Source: Cohnella nanjingensis
Lineage (GTDB): Bacteria > Bacillota > Bacilli > Paenibacillales > Paenibacillaceae
Direction: 5' to 3'
NCBI RefSeq assembly: GCF_014212125.1
Contig: NZ_JACJVP010000011.1
Location: 124,001-188,000 of the forward strand
DNA length: 64,000 nt
The notes beneath the pieces are model-generated. The model saw nothing but the letters and a program-made list of their open reading frames with translations. It did not search any database and was not told where the DNA came from. The translations under genes were made by a program, and so were the position numbers. Below are positions 42,665-51,682 of the stretch, piece by piece (the first letter of the stretch is position 1; every line of letters starts with the position of its first letter).

Positions 42665-43594
42665 TTGTATGCCTCAAGACGCAAGAATTCCATATTAAAA
42701 GACTTTATCCGCAACTTCGAACTTACGTTTCTTGCACTGCCCGCAATCGTATTTATCTTTGTCTTCGCTTACATCCCGCTTTACGGATTGATTCTGCCTT
42801 TCAAAAATTACAACTTCGAGCAAGGCTTTTTCGGAAGCCCGTGGGCGGGCTTGCAAAATTTCAAGTATTTGTTCACTTCGGACACCTTGGTCAGAGTGAC
42901 AACGAATACGGTGGTCATGAACGCGTTGTTCATTTTGTTCGGCACCCTCTTCTCCCTGCTGTTTGCGCTCCTGATTTTCGAGGTCGGGAAACGGCATGTC
43001 AAAGTGTATCAGACGGCCATGTTTTTTCCTTATTTCATTTCGTGGGTCGTGGCGGCTTACGTCGTTCTCGCTTTCCTGGACATGGAGAACGGATTCATCA
43101 ACCGCATGCTTATCCATTTCGGGAAAGACCCGATCATGTGGTACAGCAACCCCCATTACTGGCCTTTTATCCTCGTCATCGTTTCGGTATGGAAAAGCGC
43201 CGGTTACGGAGCCGTCATCTATTATACGGGGTTGTTGGGCACCGATACCGAGTATTACGAGGCGGCCATGATCGACGGGGCGACCCGACTGCAGCGGGCC
43301 TGGCATATTTCGCTTCCGCTGCTTAAGCCGCTGATCACCATCATGACGATTCTCGCGGTCGGGAAAATCTTTTACGGCGATTTCGGACTGTTCTATAACG
43401 TCACTTTGGACTCGACGCAGCTGTATCCGGCCACGGACGTCATCGATACCTTCGTATATCGAACGCTCAAATCCATGGGCGACATCGGGATGTCCTCGGC
43501 AGCAGGCTTGTACCAAGCTGTCGTAGGGTTCGCGCTCGTGCTCCTCTCCAATTGGGTCGTGAAAAAAGCAAATCCAGAAAATTCGTTATTTTAA
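42665..43594 (+). CDS. carbohydrate ABC transporter permease (LplB type, CUT1 family)
   Basis: 309-aa first membrane subunit of the fourth importer. Helices begin ELTFLALPAIVFIFVFAYIP; the EAA loop is EYYEAAMIDGATRLQRAWHI around residues 198-217; the C-terminus ANPENSLF is typical of LplB. TTG 42665 is preferred because AAAGGA lies at 42651-42656; an ATG at 42614 and a TTG at 42581 are in frame but lack a ribosome site. It resembles the permease at 399 more than the one at 11939 (shared GKIFYGDFG and PATDVIDT-like segments). Confidence 0.9.
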   Translation: MYASRRKNSILKDFIRNFELTFLALPAIVFIFVFAYIPLYGLILPFKNYNFEQGFFGSPWAGLQNFKYLFTSDTLVRVTTNTVVMNALFILFGTLFSLLFALLIFEVGKRHVKVYQTAMFFPYFISWVVAAYVVLAFLDMENGFINRMLIHFGKDPIMWYSNPHYWPFILVIVSVWKSAGYGAVIYYTGLLGTDTEYYEAAMIDGATRLQRAWHISLPLLKPLITIMTILAVGKIFYGDFGLFYNVTLDSTQLYPATDVIDTFVYRTLKSMGDIGMSSAAGLYQAVVGFALVLLSNWVVKKANPENSLF

Positions 43595-43606
43595 GGCGGT
43601 GCCGGC

Positions 43607-44476
43607 ATGAAGCGTAACAATATCGTCATTCACCTGATTTTAGCCGGTTTTGCGCTAATCTGTCTGCTGCCGTTCGTGCTGATCGTGTCCACATCGCTCA
43701 TGCACGAGAAAGATATCGCGCTCTTCGGCTACTCCTTTATCCCGAAACGGTTCACGTTGATGGCTTATGAAGTGATTTTGAAAAACCCGCAGCAGCTTAT
43801 CAACTCGTACGCCGTAACCATTGCCGTCACGTTGATCGGCACGGCGGTCGGATTGTGGCTTACGGCTACGATCGCCTATGTGATGACCAGAAAGGATTAC
43901 AAATACAGAAACAAGATTTCCTTTTACGTCTTTTTCACCATGTTGTTTAATGGCGGACTCGTGCCCAGCTATATTCTCATTTCCCGTTGGCTCGGCATGA
44001 AAAATACGATTTTCGCTTTGTTCGTTCCGTATCTGGTCAATGCATGGTTCGTGCTGCTCATGAAAGGATTTTTGCAAAGCATCCCCCATTCCCTAGTTGA
44101 ATCGGCCAAGATCGACGGCGCCGGCGAATTCAAAATCTTCGTCAAAATCATTCTTCCGATTGCCAAGCCGGCCATCGCGACGGTGGGCCTGTTCATGGTG
44201 CTGCAGTATTGGAACGATTGGTGGCTCAGCATGCTGTTCATCGACAAGGAAAATTTGTACACGCTGCAATATCTGCTCATTCGGGTCATGCGGAACCTGG
44301 AATTCCTGAATACGGAGTTTGCCCGGAAGTACCTGAATTTGGCCCAAGTAGAGATCCCGACGCTGTCGGCGCGCATGGCCATGAGCGTTCTCGCCGCCGG
44401 CCCCATGCTGTTCGTGTTCCCGTTCTTTCAAAAGTATTTCGTGAAAGGTCTGACGGTAGGTTCCGTCAAGGGTTAA
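43607..44476 (+). CDS. carbohydrate ABC transporter permease (LplC/YtcP type, CUT1 family)
   Basis: 289-aa second membrane subunit. EAA loop HSLVESAKIDGAGEFKIFVKI around residues 163-183; tail FVKGLTVGSVKG. AAGGCGG is 6-7 bases before the ATG. Begins 12 bp after the first permease stop. Confidence 0.92.
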   Translation: MKRNNIVIHLILAGFALICLLPFVLIVSTSLMHEKDIALFGYSFIPKRFTLMAYEVILKNPQQLINSYAVTIAVTLIGTAVGLWLTATIAYVMTRKDYKYRNKISFYVFFTMLFNGGLVPSYILISRWLGMKNTIFALFVPYLVNAWFVLLMKGFLQSIPHSLVESAKIDGAGEFKIFVKIILPIAKPAIATVGLFMVLQYWNDWWLSMLFIDKENLYTLQYLLIRVMRNLEFLNTEFARKYLNLAQVEIPTLSARMAMSVLAAGPMLFVFPFFQKYFVKGLTVGSVKG

Positions 44477-44538
44477 CCCAGGTATTGCGTCACAGACAGC
44501 GTTACAAGTTAACATAAACAACCAATAGGAGGAACGTC

Positions 44539-46086
44539 ATGAGGAAAACATCGAGCTCGATCTTCGTCGCGGTTTTCACGATCGCGATGGCATTGTCGGG
44601 GTGCGGCAAATCGGAAGGGGGCAATGCGGCTTCGGACTCCGCGTCGCCGGCGCAGTCCAGTGCGGCCGCAGAAGCTTCGCAGGCGCCGAACAAACAACCG
44701 ATCGATTTCGTCGAGCTCACCTGGTACATGCCGCCGCCGACCTCGCCGGAGAAAAACATGGACAACGTGATGTCGGAGGTCAACAAATATGTAAAGGAAA
44801 AAATCAATGCCAGTTTAACGATCAAATTCATCGACTGGGGCTCCTACGAGGAAAAGATGAAGGTGATGTCGGCGGCGGGAGATCCGTACGACCTTGTTTT
44901 TACGACGAACTGGATCAACAAATTGCCGCTGAATGTCGCGAAAGGCGCTTTCGTTCCGCTCGATGATCTGCTGCGGCAATACGGGCCGCACATAATGGAG
45001 AAGATCGAAAGCAAGTATTGGCCGGCCGTCACGTTCCAAGGCAAGCGGTTCGCCATTCCGAATCCGACGACCTATGCTTCCACATCCTCCTTTTCCTTCA
45101 AGAAAGAGCTGGTAGACAAATACAACTTCGATTACAAGAACGCCCATACGCTGAAGGATATCGAGCCGTTTTTGGAAGCGGTGAAAAAAGGCGAGCCGGG
45201 GATCACCCCGCTGTTGGCCATGAATCTGGCAACGCCGGGCATGTCGGATCTGAATACGCAAAGAGATTCGATTACGAATTTCATCCAGTACGATCTGAAA
45301 ACCGGCGAATTCCTGACCATCTTCGACGATCCGGTCGGAAAAGAGCTGGCCAAAACGCTTAGCGATTTCTACAAAAAAGGTTACATCGCCAAAGACGCCG
45401 CTACCAAGAAAGACTGGACATTGGAAGGGAAGTCCGGGAAATATGCGGTCATGCCGAGCCCGGGCGCCTATTCCGAAGACGGCTCCAAAGCAACGTCGGT
45501 ATACGGATTTCCGTGCTACGAATCGCTGTATGCCAAAAACATCGTGAGCACGGCCAGCGTCCAAAGCGTCGGAACCGCCATCAGCAAAAGCTCGAAAAAT
45601 CCCGAGAGAGCCATGATGCTGCTGGATCTCATCTACTCGGACAAGAAGTTTTTCAACTTGTTGGCTTATGGAATCGAAGGGCAGGATTACAAGGTCGTAT
45701 CGGAGCAGGGAACGGACAACCCGACCGTGGAAACGAACGCGGAAGTGACGTGGGCGGTCTGGCATCCGTGGATCGGTTCGCTGTTCGATCAATGGCCTTC
45801 GAACTGGAACAGCCAAACGGCACTCGACAAAATGAGACGGGACAATGACGAATCGACGATCTCCCCGCTGCTCGGCTTCAATTTCGATCCGGAACCGGTG
45901 AAGCGGGAAATCAGCCAAGTTCAAGCCATCGTAGACGAAATTACGCCGGTATTATGGACCGGAACGGCAGCGGATACCGACAAGTACCTGCAAGGCGCGA
46001 AGGATCGGGCGGCCAAGGCGGGTCTGGACAAGGTCGTGGCCGAAGTGAAAAAACAATACGAAGCATGGAAGATCGCGCAAGGCTGA
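44539..46086 (+). CDS. extracellular solute-binding lipoprotein (sugar ABC importer, LplA/YtcQ type)
   Basis: 515-aa lipoprotein receptor. Signal sequence with lipobox ALSGC (Cys22), Ser/Ala linker, then binding domain. Segments such as NPERAMMLLDLIYSDKKFFNLLAYGIEGQ parallel the lipoprotein at 2326, so the two systems are likely related in ligand type. AGGAGG at 44528-44533 precedes the ATG. Followed by a terminator hairpin and a secreted beta-helix protein. Confidence 0.93.
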   Translation: MRKTSSSIFVAVFTIAMALSGCGKSEGGNAASDSASPAQSSAAAEASQAPNKQPIDFVELTWYMPPPTSPEKNMDNVMSEVNKYVKEKINASLTIKFIDWGSYEEKMKVMSAAGDPYDLVFTTNWINKLPLNVAKGAFVPLDDLLRQYGPHIMEKIESKYWPAVTFQGKRFAIPNPTTYASTSSFSFKKELVDKYNFDYKNAHTLKDIEPFLEAVKKGEPGITPLLAMNLATPGMSDLNTQRDSITNFIQYDLKTGEFLTIFDDPVGKELAKTLSDFYKKGYIAKDAATKKDWTLEGKSGKYAVMPSPGAYSEDGSKATSVYGFPCYESLYAKNIVSTASVQSVGTAISKSSKNPERAMMLLDLIYSDKKFFNLLAYGIEGQDYKVVSEQGTDNPTVETNAEVTWAVWHPWIGSLFDQWPSNWNSQTALDKMRRDNDESTISPLLGFNFDPEPVKREISQVQAIVDEITPVLWTGTAADTDKYLQGAKDRAAKAGLDKVVAEVKKQYEAWKIAQG

Positions 46087-46095
46087 TCGAACAGA

Positions 46096-46141
46096 CAGGG
46101 AAGCTGACAAACCAGATTGCGCTAAGTTTGCAGCTTCCCTG
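46096..46141 (+). terminator. hairpin after the fourth importer operon
   Basis: CAGGGAAGCTG (46096-46106) pairs perfectly with CAGCTTCCCTG (46131-46141), with an inner CAAAC/GTTTG pairing. T-poor tail, so perhaps partial: the next gene begins only 34 bp later. Confidence 0.65.
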
Positions 46142-46175
46142 ATTTGCCATTCATCGAATAAGGAGTGTGTTTCGA

Positions 46176-48548
46176 ATGAATCGTTATCGGATACGCGTTC
46201 TGGCCTGGTTCAAAGCATGCATGGCGGTTTGCTTGATGCTTGCCGTTCTTCCGGCCGTGCCGGGCAAAGCGCTTGCCGCTTCGACTGCGATTGCCTGGAC
46301 GTTCGATGCGGACGGAAATACCGAAGGCTGGTCAGCCCAGAGCGGAATAACCGGATTCGGAGCAAGCGGAGGCGTCTTGAACGGCACCGTAACCCAGAAG
46401 AATGCCTTCATGACGTCGGGCGACAATCTCGGCATCGACATTACGAACAACAAAGTGATCCGCATCCGGATGAAAAACAATACCGGCACCAACATGGCGC
46501 GCATCTACTTCACTACGAATGCGGAAGGCACTTTCGAAGGTTCCAAGCTGCGGGATTTCAGCCTGATCCGAAACGATTCCGGTTATACCGATTACTACAT
46601 CGATATGTCGCCGAATGCCAAATGGACGGGAACGCTGAAGCAATTGCGGATCGATCCGATCGTCGACTCCCCGTCGGGAGCTTTCAGTATCGACGAGATA
46701 CGGATCGGAACCGGCGATGCCCCGATTACCTATTATGTGAGCAGCTCAGGCGGATCTGACGGCAACAGCGGCACTTCACCCTCCGCTCCATGGCGGACTT
46801 TGGCGAAAGTGTCGTCCCGTGTTTTCAAACCGGGTGATCAAGTGCTCCTGAAACGGGGAGACGCGTGGAACGAGGCGCTTTACATGCATGGCGCGGGAAC
46901 CGCCGTTTCGCCGATCAAGGTCGGGGCATACGCAACCGGCGCCAGGCCGATGATCAAGCGTAACGACGTGAAGGAAGACAGAGCGCTATGGTGGGAGCAT
47001 GAGATGTATGCGCAAGTCCAAAGCCTGACCGTCCGCAATGCAGGAATGGGCATTATTTTATGGAATGAAGGCACGAACGCGATCGACGATTGTATCGCCA
47101 TCAATATCAAAGGCCTCTACGGCACTTATCAATCCGATGTCGGCTACGCGCTTTGGTCGGTCGGCATGGCGAGTCCCGGATCCATAACGAATAGCGAAGG
47201 CTGGGGAGCCCAGATGGTAGGTGCCAATATCGACAGGGCCTATATTCACGATGTGTCCGACCCGGGAACTTCCTATGCGGGTCTTAGCAACCAAGGCTAC
47301 TGGCCGGGCGCGGTCTTCAGCAGAATCCTGCTCGACAATGCCGCGGGGAGCGCGACGTACGGCACTTCATCGATTATTTTATCGCATGCGCGCGGCCTTA
47401 CGCTGGACCATGTGATCGTCAAGAACACGCCGCATGCCGGCAACCCGGACGAAGGCGGCATCGACTTCGAAGACGACAATCAGAACGTTACGATCACGGA
47501 TTCGGTCTTCGTCAACAATGCCGGACCCGCCATCGAAATTTTGAGAGGCGGAGCGACGTTAACCGCTTCTTCCGGCATTGAAATCAAAAACGCCAAGTTT
47601 ATCCGGAACAACTGGGCGCATACGAATACGGACCCTTCGGAAATTCAAATCTACGATTGGACCAGCCCCAATAAACCGACGAACGTTACGATCCATGACA
47701 ACGAGTATACGCTCGCGAGCGGCGTCAAGTTTTTCGGGGGAGAGGGCGACAAGACGGGAACGACGCTTTGGAACAATACGGCGACGGCCAATATCGCTTA
47801 CAATCACGAGCCCGATGCTTATGCGGGAGAGGACAAGTCCGTTTCCGGATCTGCCGTAAGCTTCTCCGATGCGCATGCGAGCGATGACGGAGGCGTGCTG
47901 ACGGTATTGTGGGAACAGCTGTCCGGACCCGGCGTCGCGACCTTTGACGATGCGCATGCCGTGAATACGACGGCTCACCTTCCGGCAAGCGGCGCTTACG
48001 AGTTTCGCCTTGTCGCGGATGATGGAACTTATTTCAAAACTTCATACGTGACGGTGACATCGGGAAGCGCGCTGGCCGGGCGTTACAAAATCGTTAACCA
48101 GCTATACCCGGACCTGGTTTTACAGAATGCGGGAGGCACTTATAACGGTATAGCGGGTACGGAGAACGTCGCCGATACGCCAATTGGCTGGAATCTGCCC
48201 GAGCAGATCTGGAGCATCGTGGACGCCGGAGGAGGATATTATCGAATCGTTAACGAATTGCATCCGTATGTTGCATTGCAGGATGTCGGGGGCGTCTTTA
48301 ATAACGTTACCGGATCGCATAACGTCGCCCTTGCACCGACAAGTTGGAATCTCCCCGAGCAACTATGGCGCATTACGAATGACGGGTCCGGTCATTACAC
48401 GATCGTCAACAAGCTGAATCCAAGCGTCGAGCTGCAGGATGCCGGGGGCACCTTCAATAACATTCCCGGTACGCATATCGTCGCTCTAACGCCAACAAGC
48501 TGGAATCTTCCCGAGCAGAAGTGGAGCTTGGTCCGGCCTGGAAGCTAG
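46176..48548 (+). CDS. secreted right-handed beta-helix protein with three ricin-type repeats
   Basis: 790 aa. Signal peptide 1-35 (cleavage after KALA). About 36-185 is a jelly-roll carbohydrate-binding-like module (AWTFDADGNTEGWSAQ). About 188-540 is a right-handed beta-helix of the pectate-lyase/DUF1565 type, opening YYVSSSGGSDGNSGTSPSAP. About 545-630 is a PKD-like module (DAYAGEDKSVSGSAVSFSDA). The C-terminal ~145 residues hold three repeats, each with Y-x-I-V-N, an LQ(D/N)-x-GG segment and WNLPEQ-x-W, a ricin-B-like trefoil. ATG 46176 lies 11 bases after AAGGAG; GTG 46167 is too close to it. Probably binds and acts on a plant or cell-wall polysaccharide; the catalytic type is unknown. 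Confidence 0.88.
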   Translation: MNRYRIRVLAWFKACMAVCLMLAVLPAVPGKALAASTAIAWTFDADGNTEGWSAQSGITGFGASGGVLNGTVTQKNAFMTSGDNLGIDITNNKVIRIRMKNNTGTNMARIYFTTNAEGTFEGSKLRDFSLIRNDSGYTDYYIDMSPNAKWTGTLKQLRIDPIVDSPSGAFSIDEIRIGTGDAPITYYVSSSGGSDGNSGTSPSAPWRTLAKVSSRVFKPGDQVLLKRGDAWNEALYMHGAGTAVSPIKVGAYATGARPMIKRNDVKEDRALWWEHEMYAQVQSLTVRNAGMGIILWNEGTNAIDDCIAINIKGLYGTYQSDVGYALWSVGMASPGSITNSEGWGAQMVGANIDRAYIHDVSDPGTSYAGLSNQGYWPGAVFSRILLDNAAGSATYGTSSIILSHARGLTLDHVIVKNTPHAGNPDEGGIDFEDDNQNVTITDSVFVNNAGPAIEILRGGATLTASSGIEIKNAKFIRNNWAHTNTDPSEIQIYDWTSPNKPTNVTIHDNEYTLASGVKFFGGEGDKTGTTLWNNTATANIAYNHEPDAYAGEDKSVSGSAVSFSDAHASDDGGVLTVLWEQLSGPGVATFDDAHAVNTTAHLPASGAYEFRLVADDGTYFKTSYVTVTSGSALAGRYKIVNQLYPDLVLQNAGGTYNGIAGTENVADTPIGWNLPEQIWSIVDAGGGYYRIVNELHPYVALQDVGGVFNNVTGSHNVALAPTSWNLPEQLWRITNDGSGHYTIVNKLNPSVELQDAGGTFNNIPGTHIVALTPTSWNLPEQKWSLVRPGS

Positions 48549-48683
48549 GCTTGGTAAGGGCTGAACGAAGGAATCGCGCCCCGCGACGCGGCATGCGACT
48601 GAGGCTCGTATGAACCGTGAACGCATGCTCCGGCGGGGCGGCGAACGGTCGAATTTACTTCCCGAAATAAATAGAAAATCATG

Positions 48684-48713
48684 TTGACACCACAAGTCTC
48701 TTCGTGGTAAATT
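48684..48713 (+). promoter_or_regulatory. promoter of tRNA-Leu
   Basis: TTGACA (48684-48689), 18-bp spacer, TAAATT (48708-48713), 45 bp before the mature tRNA. The upstream stretch 48549-48680 contains no gene but has a long imperfect hairpin (arms CGCCCC/GGGGCG and GCATGCG/CGCATGC, about 48579-48643) that may terminate the beta-helix gene. Confidence 0.65.
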
Positions 48714-48758
48714 AATAACCGCTGACGCCGATAAAACGGCGTGAACGTAACGAAACAT

Positions 48759-48845
48759 GCGGTCGTGGCGGAATTGGCAGACGCGCTGGATTCAGGTTCC
48801 AGTGGTAGCAATACCGTGGAGGTTCGAGTCCTCTCGACCGCACCA
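48759..48845 (+). tRNA. tRNA-Leu, anticodon CAG
   Basis: All parts are present: acceptor GCGGTCG with CGACCGC, D stem GCG/CGC with the GAATTGGCAGA loop, anticodon stem CTGGA/TCCAG with loop TTCAGGT (anticodon CAG), a long variable arm as expected for tRNA-Leu, T arm GGAGG-TTCGAGT-CCTCT, and encoded ACCA end. A promoter and a terminator flank it, so it is a single-gene unit. Confidence 0.97.
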
Positions 48846-48859
48846 CTTCATCCATGACA

Positions 48860-48902
48860 GGTCCCTGATCTGCTTTTTCCGGCAGAGAAGGGACCTTTTT
48901 TG
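48860..48902 (+). terminator. terminator after tRNA-Leu
   Basis: GGTCCCT (48860-48866) pairs with AGGGACC (48889-48895), followed by seven T. A diverged copy follows the second tRNA-Leu-like sequence at 57226-57265. Confidence 0.88.
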
Positions 48903-48971
48903 TTATTCAATATCCTTAAGCTGAGTTATACCCTGGTTTTATCCATTGCCCCAGTTGCGATATGAAGAGAG

Positions 48972-50345
48972 CTACGTGACACTTGAAGTTTTTCGTCTCA
49001 CGTACAGAAAAGCACATAAATTGGCCAAAACCGCTACCACAGCCAGTCCCCAGAATAGGTTTGCAAAAGCATGGCTAAGTGGAAGGAACTGTTGCCATTC
49101 TAATCCGCTAGACAACGCGGCAAGGCCGAATGCGCCACTGATAAACTGCATCAGTTGAAACAACCCCGTGCCTGAACCCATTTGGGAGGAGGGCAATATG
49201 CGCGAAATTTCGTTTGAAACGCTACTGCTGATGATAGCAAAGCCTAAGTTCATTAGCATGTACACAAAAACATTCGCTATCCAATATTGGGTACCCAGTC
49301 CTGCGAACAATACGGCCGCCAATAGAATGAGCACAGGAGTCATACGCAACATACTGCTATTTCCCCGCTTATCGATCACTGCCCCGATCGTTCTTGATAA
49401 CAGTACGGACAAAATAGCCCCGGGAAAAATAACAAAACCGGCATGACTTGCGCTCAAACCAAATTGTTTCAATAGCATTTGCGGTAACAAAAAGAGCGTG
49501 GCAAAGTTGCATAAATAGGATAAAACCCCGATTAAGGCAAGCACAAGATAGGTTCTGTTAGCCAATAACGACGGAAGTACAAACGGGTGCTTCGCTCGGC
49601 GGATACGCAGAGAAAAGAAGAGCAGTCCCGAGATTCCGATCAACAAGGCAATGGGATGATAGCTGGTCAAAAATAGCAACAACCCCGCCGTACCCGCGCT
49701 CAAAGTCAATGCCCCCAGTAAATCGAAAGGGCGTTTGGAGAGCGACTCTTTTGGAATATGCCGCACAAGAAGCGGGGCAATGCACAACAGCAAGGATGTA
49801 ATTGCAAAAAGATATTTCCAACCAAGATATTGCACCACCAAGCCGCCAATAACAGGACCAAGCCCAAACCCCAGTGATACGGAGGACATGATAAACGTCA
49901 TCGATTTTCCCCGACGCGCCAACGGTACGTAACGGGTAAGAAGCACGATCGATAGGGAGAGCGCTGCACCGGCACCGGCAGCTTGCACAATGCGGGCCGC
50001 AAGCAGCACCCAGAAATGGCTGCTGAGCATCGCCCCAAGCGACGCGCCTCCCGTCAAAACCAGACTAATGGCGAACAAACGTTTCAACGGGACAATATCA
50101 GACAACCGGCTATATGTGATCGAGGAGATGGCGAACATGATAGAATAGCCAGTGACCGTCAACGAAACGATGGATGACGGCAAGTTGAAATAATGGCTTA
50201 AATCGTTTAATGCCAAGTTAAACATGGCCGTATTCATAGTGACCAACACAACGGTAATGCAAAGCAACGTAATAAGGACGCCTTCATGGGGAAGAAGGAG
50301 CACTTCGTTTTTCTCGACCTTCGCGTTGTGGGGTGCGTCCTTCAT
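48972..50345 (-). CDS. MFS drug/metabolite exporter (DHA2-like, TetA(L)-related)
   Basis: 457-aa membrane transporter with 12-14 hydrophobic helices. The loop after helix 2 reads YSRLSDIVPLKRLF, the MFS motif A region, and GLGPVIGGLVVQYLGW is the antiporter motif C. Proton-driven efflux of a small molecule is expected. On the minus strand the ATG follows GAAGGA. It is the second gene of an operon with GAPDH (42-bp gap), with a TetR gene divergent. The nature of the substrate is the interesting question; see findings. Confidence 0.9.
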   Translation of the reverse strand: MKDAPHNAKVEKNEVLLLPHEGVLITLLCITVVLVTMNTAMFNLALNDLSHYFNLPSSIVSLTVTGYSIMFAISSITYSRLSDIVPLKRLFAISLVLTGGASLGAMLSSHFWVLLAARIVQAAGAGAALSLSIVLLTRYVPLARRGKSMTFIMSSVSLGFGLGPVIGGLVVQYLGWKYLFAITSLLLCIAPLLVRHIPKESLSKRPFDLLGALTLSAGTAGLLLFLTSYHPIALLIGISGLLFFSLRIRRAKHPFVLPSLLANRTYLVLALIGVLSYLCNFATLFLLPQMLLKQFGLSASHAGFVIFPGAILSVLLSRTIGAVIDKRGNSSMLRMTPVLILLAAVLFAGLGTQYWIANVFVYMLMNLGFAIISSSVSNEISRILPSSQMGSGTGLFQLMQFISGAFGLAALSSGLEWQQFLPLSHAFANLFWGLAVVAVLANLCAFLYVRRKTSSVT

Positions 50346-50387
50346 GGAATTTTCCTTCTTTTCATCTTTTTGATCTTGGAAAGTTAT

Positions 50388-51398
50388 TTACTTAGCGATC
50401 TTAGCGAAGTGCTCCAGCGTGCGAACCAATTGAGCCGTGTAAGACATTTCATTATCGTACCAAGCTACGGTTTTCACCAGTTGCTGGTTCCCTACCGTCA
50501 GAACTTTTGTTTGAGTGGCATCAAAAAGTGAACCGAATGTCATCCCCTTAACATCGGAAGATACAATCTCGTCTTCCGTGTATCCGTAAGTTTCCGGATC
50601 GGACGCTTCTTTCATAGCGGCGTTAATATCCTCGACCGTTACCGTAGTGTTCAATACGGCAACGAGCTCGGTTACGGAACCTGTTGCTACAGGTACGCGT
50701 TGAGAAGCGCCATCAAGTTTACCCTTCAGTTCGGGAAGAACGAGGCCTATGGCTTTTGCGGCACCGGTGGAATAGGGAACAATGTTCTCTGCAGCGGCGC
50801 GTGCTGCTCGAAAGTCTCCATTTGGATTCGGAGCATCAAGTGTATTCTGGTTGCCCGTATAGGCGTGAATGGTCGTCATGAGTCCAGATTGAATGCCGAA
50901 CTTATCGTGCAGAGCTTTAGCCATAGGAGCCAAACAGTTCGTTGTGCAGGAAGCGCCGGAAATGACGGTTTCCGTGCCGTCCAGCGTGTCATGATTGACG
51001 TTGTACACGATTGTTTTCATGTCGCCTGTAGCAGGGGCGGAAATGACAACTTTCTTCGCCCCGCCTTTTAGGTGAAGCTCAGCTTTTTCTTTCGTAGTGA
51101 AGAAACCTGTACATTCGAGCACAATGTCTACGCCAAGCTCACCCCACGGAATTTCATCAGGGTTGCGGTTAGCCAGAACCTTAACTTCTTTACCGTTAAC
51201 ATGAAAGGCTCCGTCATGAACTTCGATATCACCCTGAAAAGGACCTTGCGTAGTATCATATTTGAGCAAATGAGCCAACATTTTAGCGTTAGTAAGATCA
51301 TTAATCGCTACAACCTCGACGCCTTCCACATTTTGAATACGGCGATAAGCGAGCCGTCCGATTCGTCCAAATCCGTTAATGCCTACTTTTACAGTCAT
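50388..51398 (-). CDS. gap: glyceraldehyde-3-phosphate dehydrogenase, type I
   Basis: 336-aa glycolytic enzyme: oxidises glyceraldehyde 3-phosphate to 1,3-bisphosphoglycerate with NAD. NAD-binding [10 protein letters not shown] at residues 6-15, Asp34 (NAD preference), catalytic Cys151 in ASCTTNC and His178. Complete length. The S-loop reads [19 protein letters not shown], lacking the His/Arg-rich HRxGDxRRARA form I know from many relatives, and the C-terminal part resembles Lactobacillales enzymes rather than Bacillus GapA. It is not in a glycolytic operon (no pgk, tpi, pgm, eno nearby) but paired with an exporter and a divergent TetR gene. It is therefore probably a second, specialised copy rather than the housekeeping one. 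Confidence 0.95.
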   Translation of the reverse strand: MTVKVGINGFGRIGRLAYRRIQNVEGVEVVAINDLTNAKMLAHLLKYDTTQGPFQGDIEVHDGAFHVNGKEVKVLANRNPDEIPWGELGVDIVLECTGFFTTKEKAELHLKGGAKKVVISAPATGDMKTIVYNVNHDTLDGTETVISGASCTTNCLAPMAKALHDKFGIQSGLMTTIHAYTGNQNTLDAPNPNGDFRAARAAAENIVPYSTGAAKAIGLVLPELKGKLDGASQRVPVATGSVTELVAVLNTTVTVEDINAAMKEASDPETYGYTEDEIVSSDVKGMTFGSLFDATQTKVLTVGNQQLVKTVAWYDNEMSYTAQLVRTLEHFAKIAK

Positions 51399-51530
51399 TG
51401 AAAAATCTCCCCCTAAAAGATTTATTTATTCCAAGTACAGGCGAATGTCTGTCATCACTATTTCCATCTGGACCATTGGATTAACATCTTGTACAAAAAG
51501 AGACCGATCGGCATCTTTTATTGTAGCAGG

Positions 51531-51661
51531 ATTCTAATCATTAGCAAGTCCGTAATCGTATTATTTGTTTCCAAATCGGCAGCCAAGTTACAGCGGTTCA
51601 AAGCGATTAAGTAATTGACAAGGCATTAGTTGTATAATTTGATATAATGTCTGATTAGAAT
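51531..51661 (+). promoter_or_regulatory. divergent control region of gap-MFS and tetR, with paired inverted 10-mers
   Basis: ATTCTAATCA (51531-51540) recurs in exact inverted form as TGATTAGAAT (51652-51661), the latter ending at the base before an ATG upstream of the TetR start. Between them lie TTGACA (51616-51621) and two TATAAT hexamers, so promoters in this AT-rich stretch are likely though exact pairing is unsure. The 10-mers are candidate TetR half-sites; another near-palindrome ACAGGCGAATGTCTGT lies near 51435-51450 on the gap side. Confidence 0.5.
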
Positions 51662-51682
51662 ATGGTTAATTCGGAGGAGCTT

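Noticed and set aside
48972-50345. Calling the MFS gene arsJ outright
   Set aside because: No ArsR, ArsC or ArsB neighbour; helices and motifs look more like DHA2/TetA(L) exporters, so only the hypothesis is reported.
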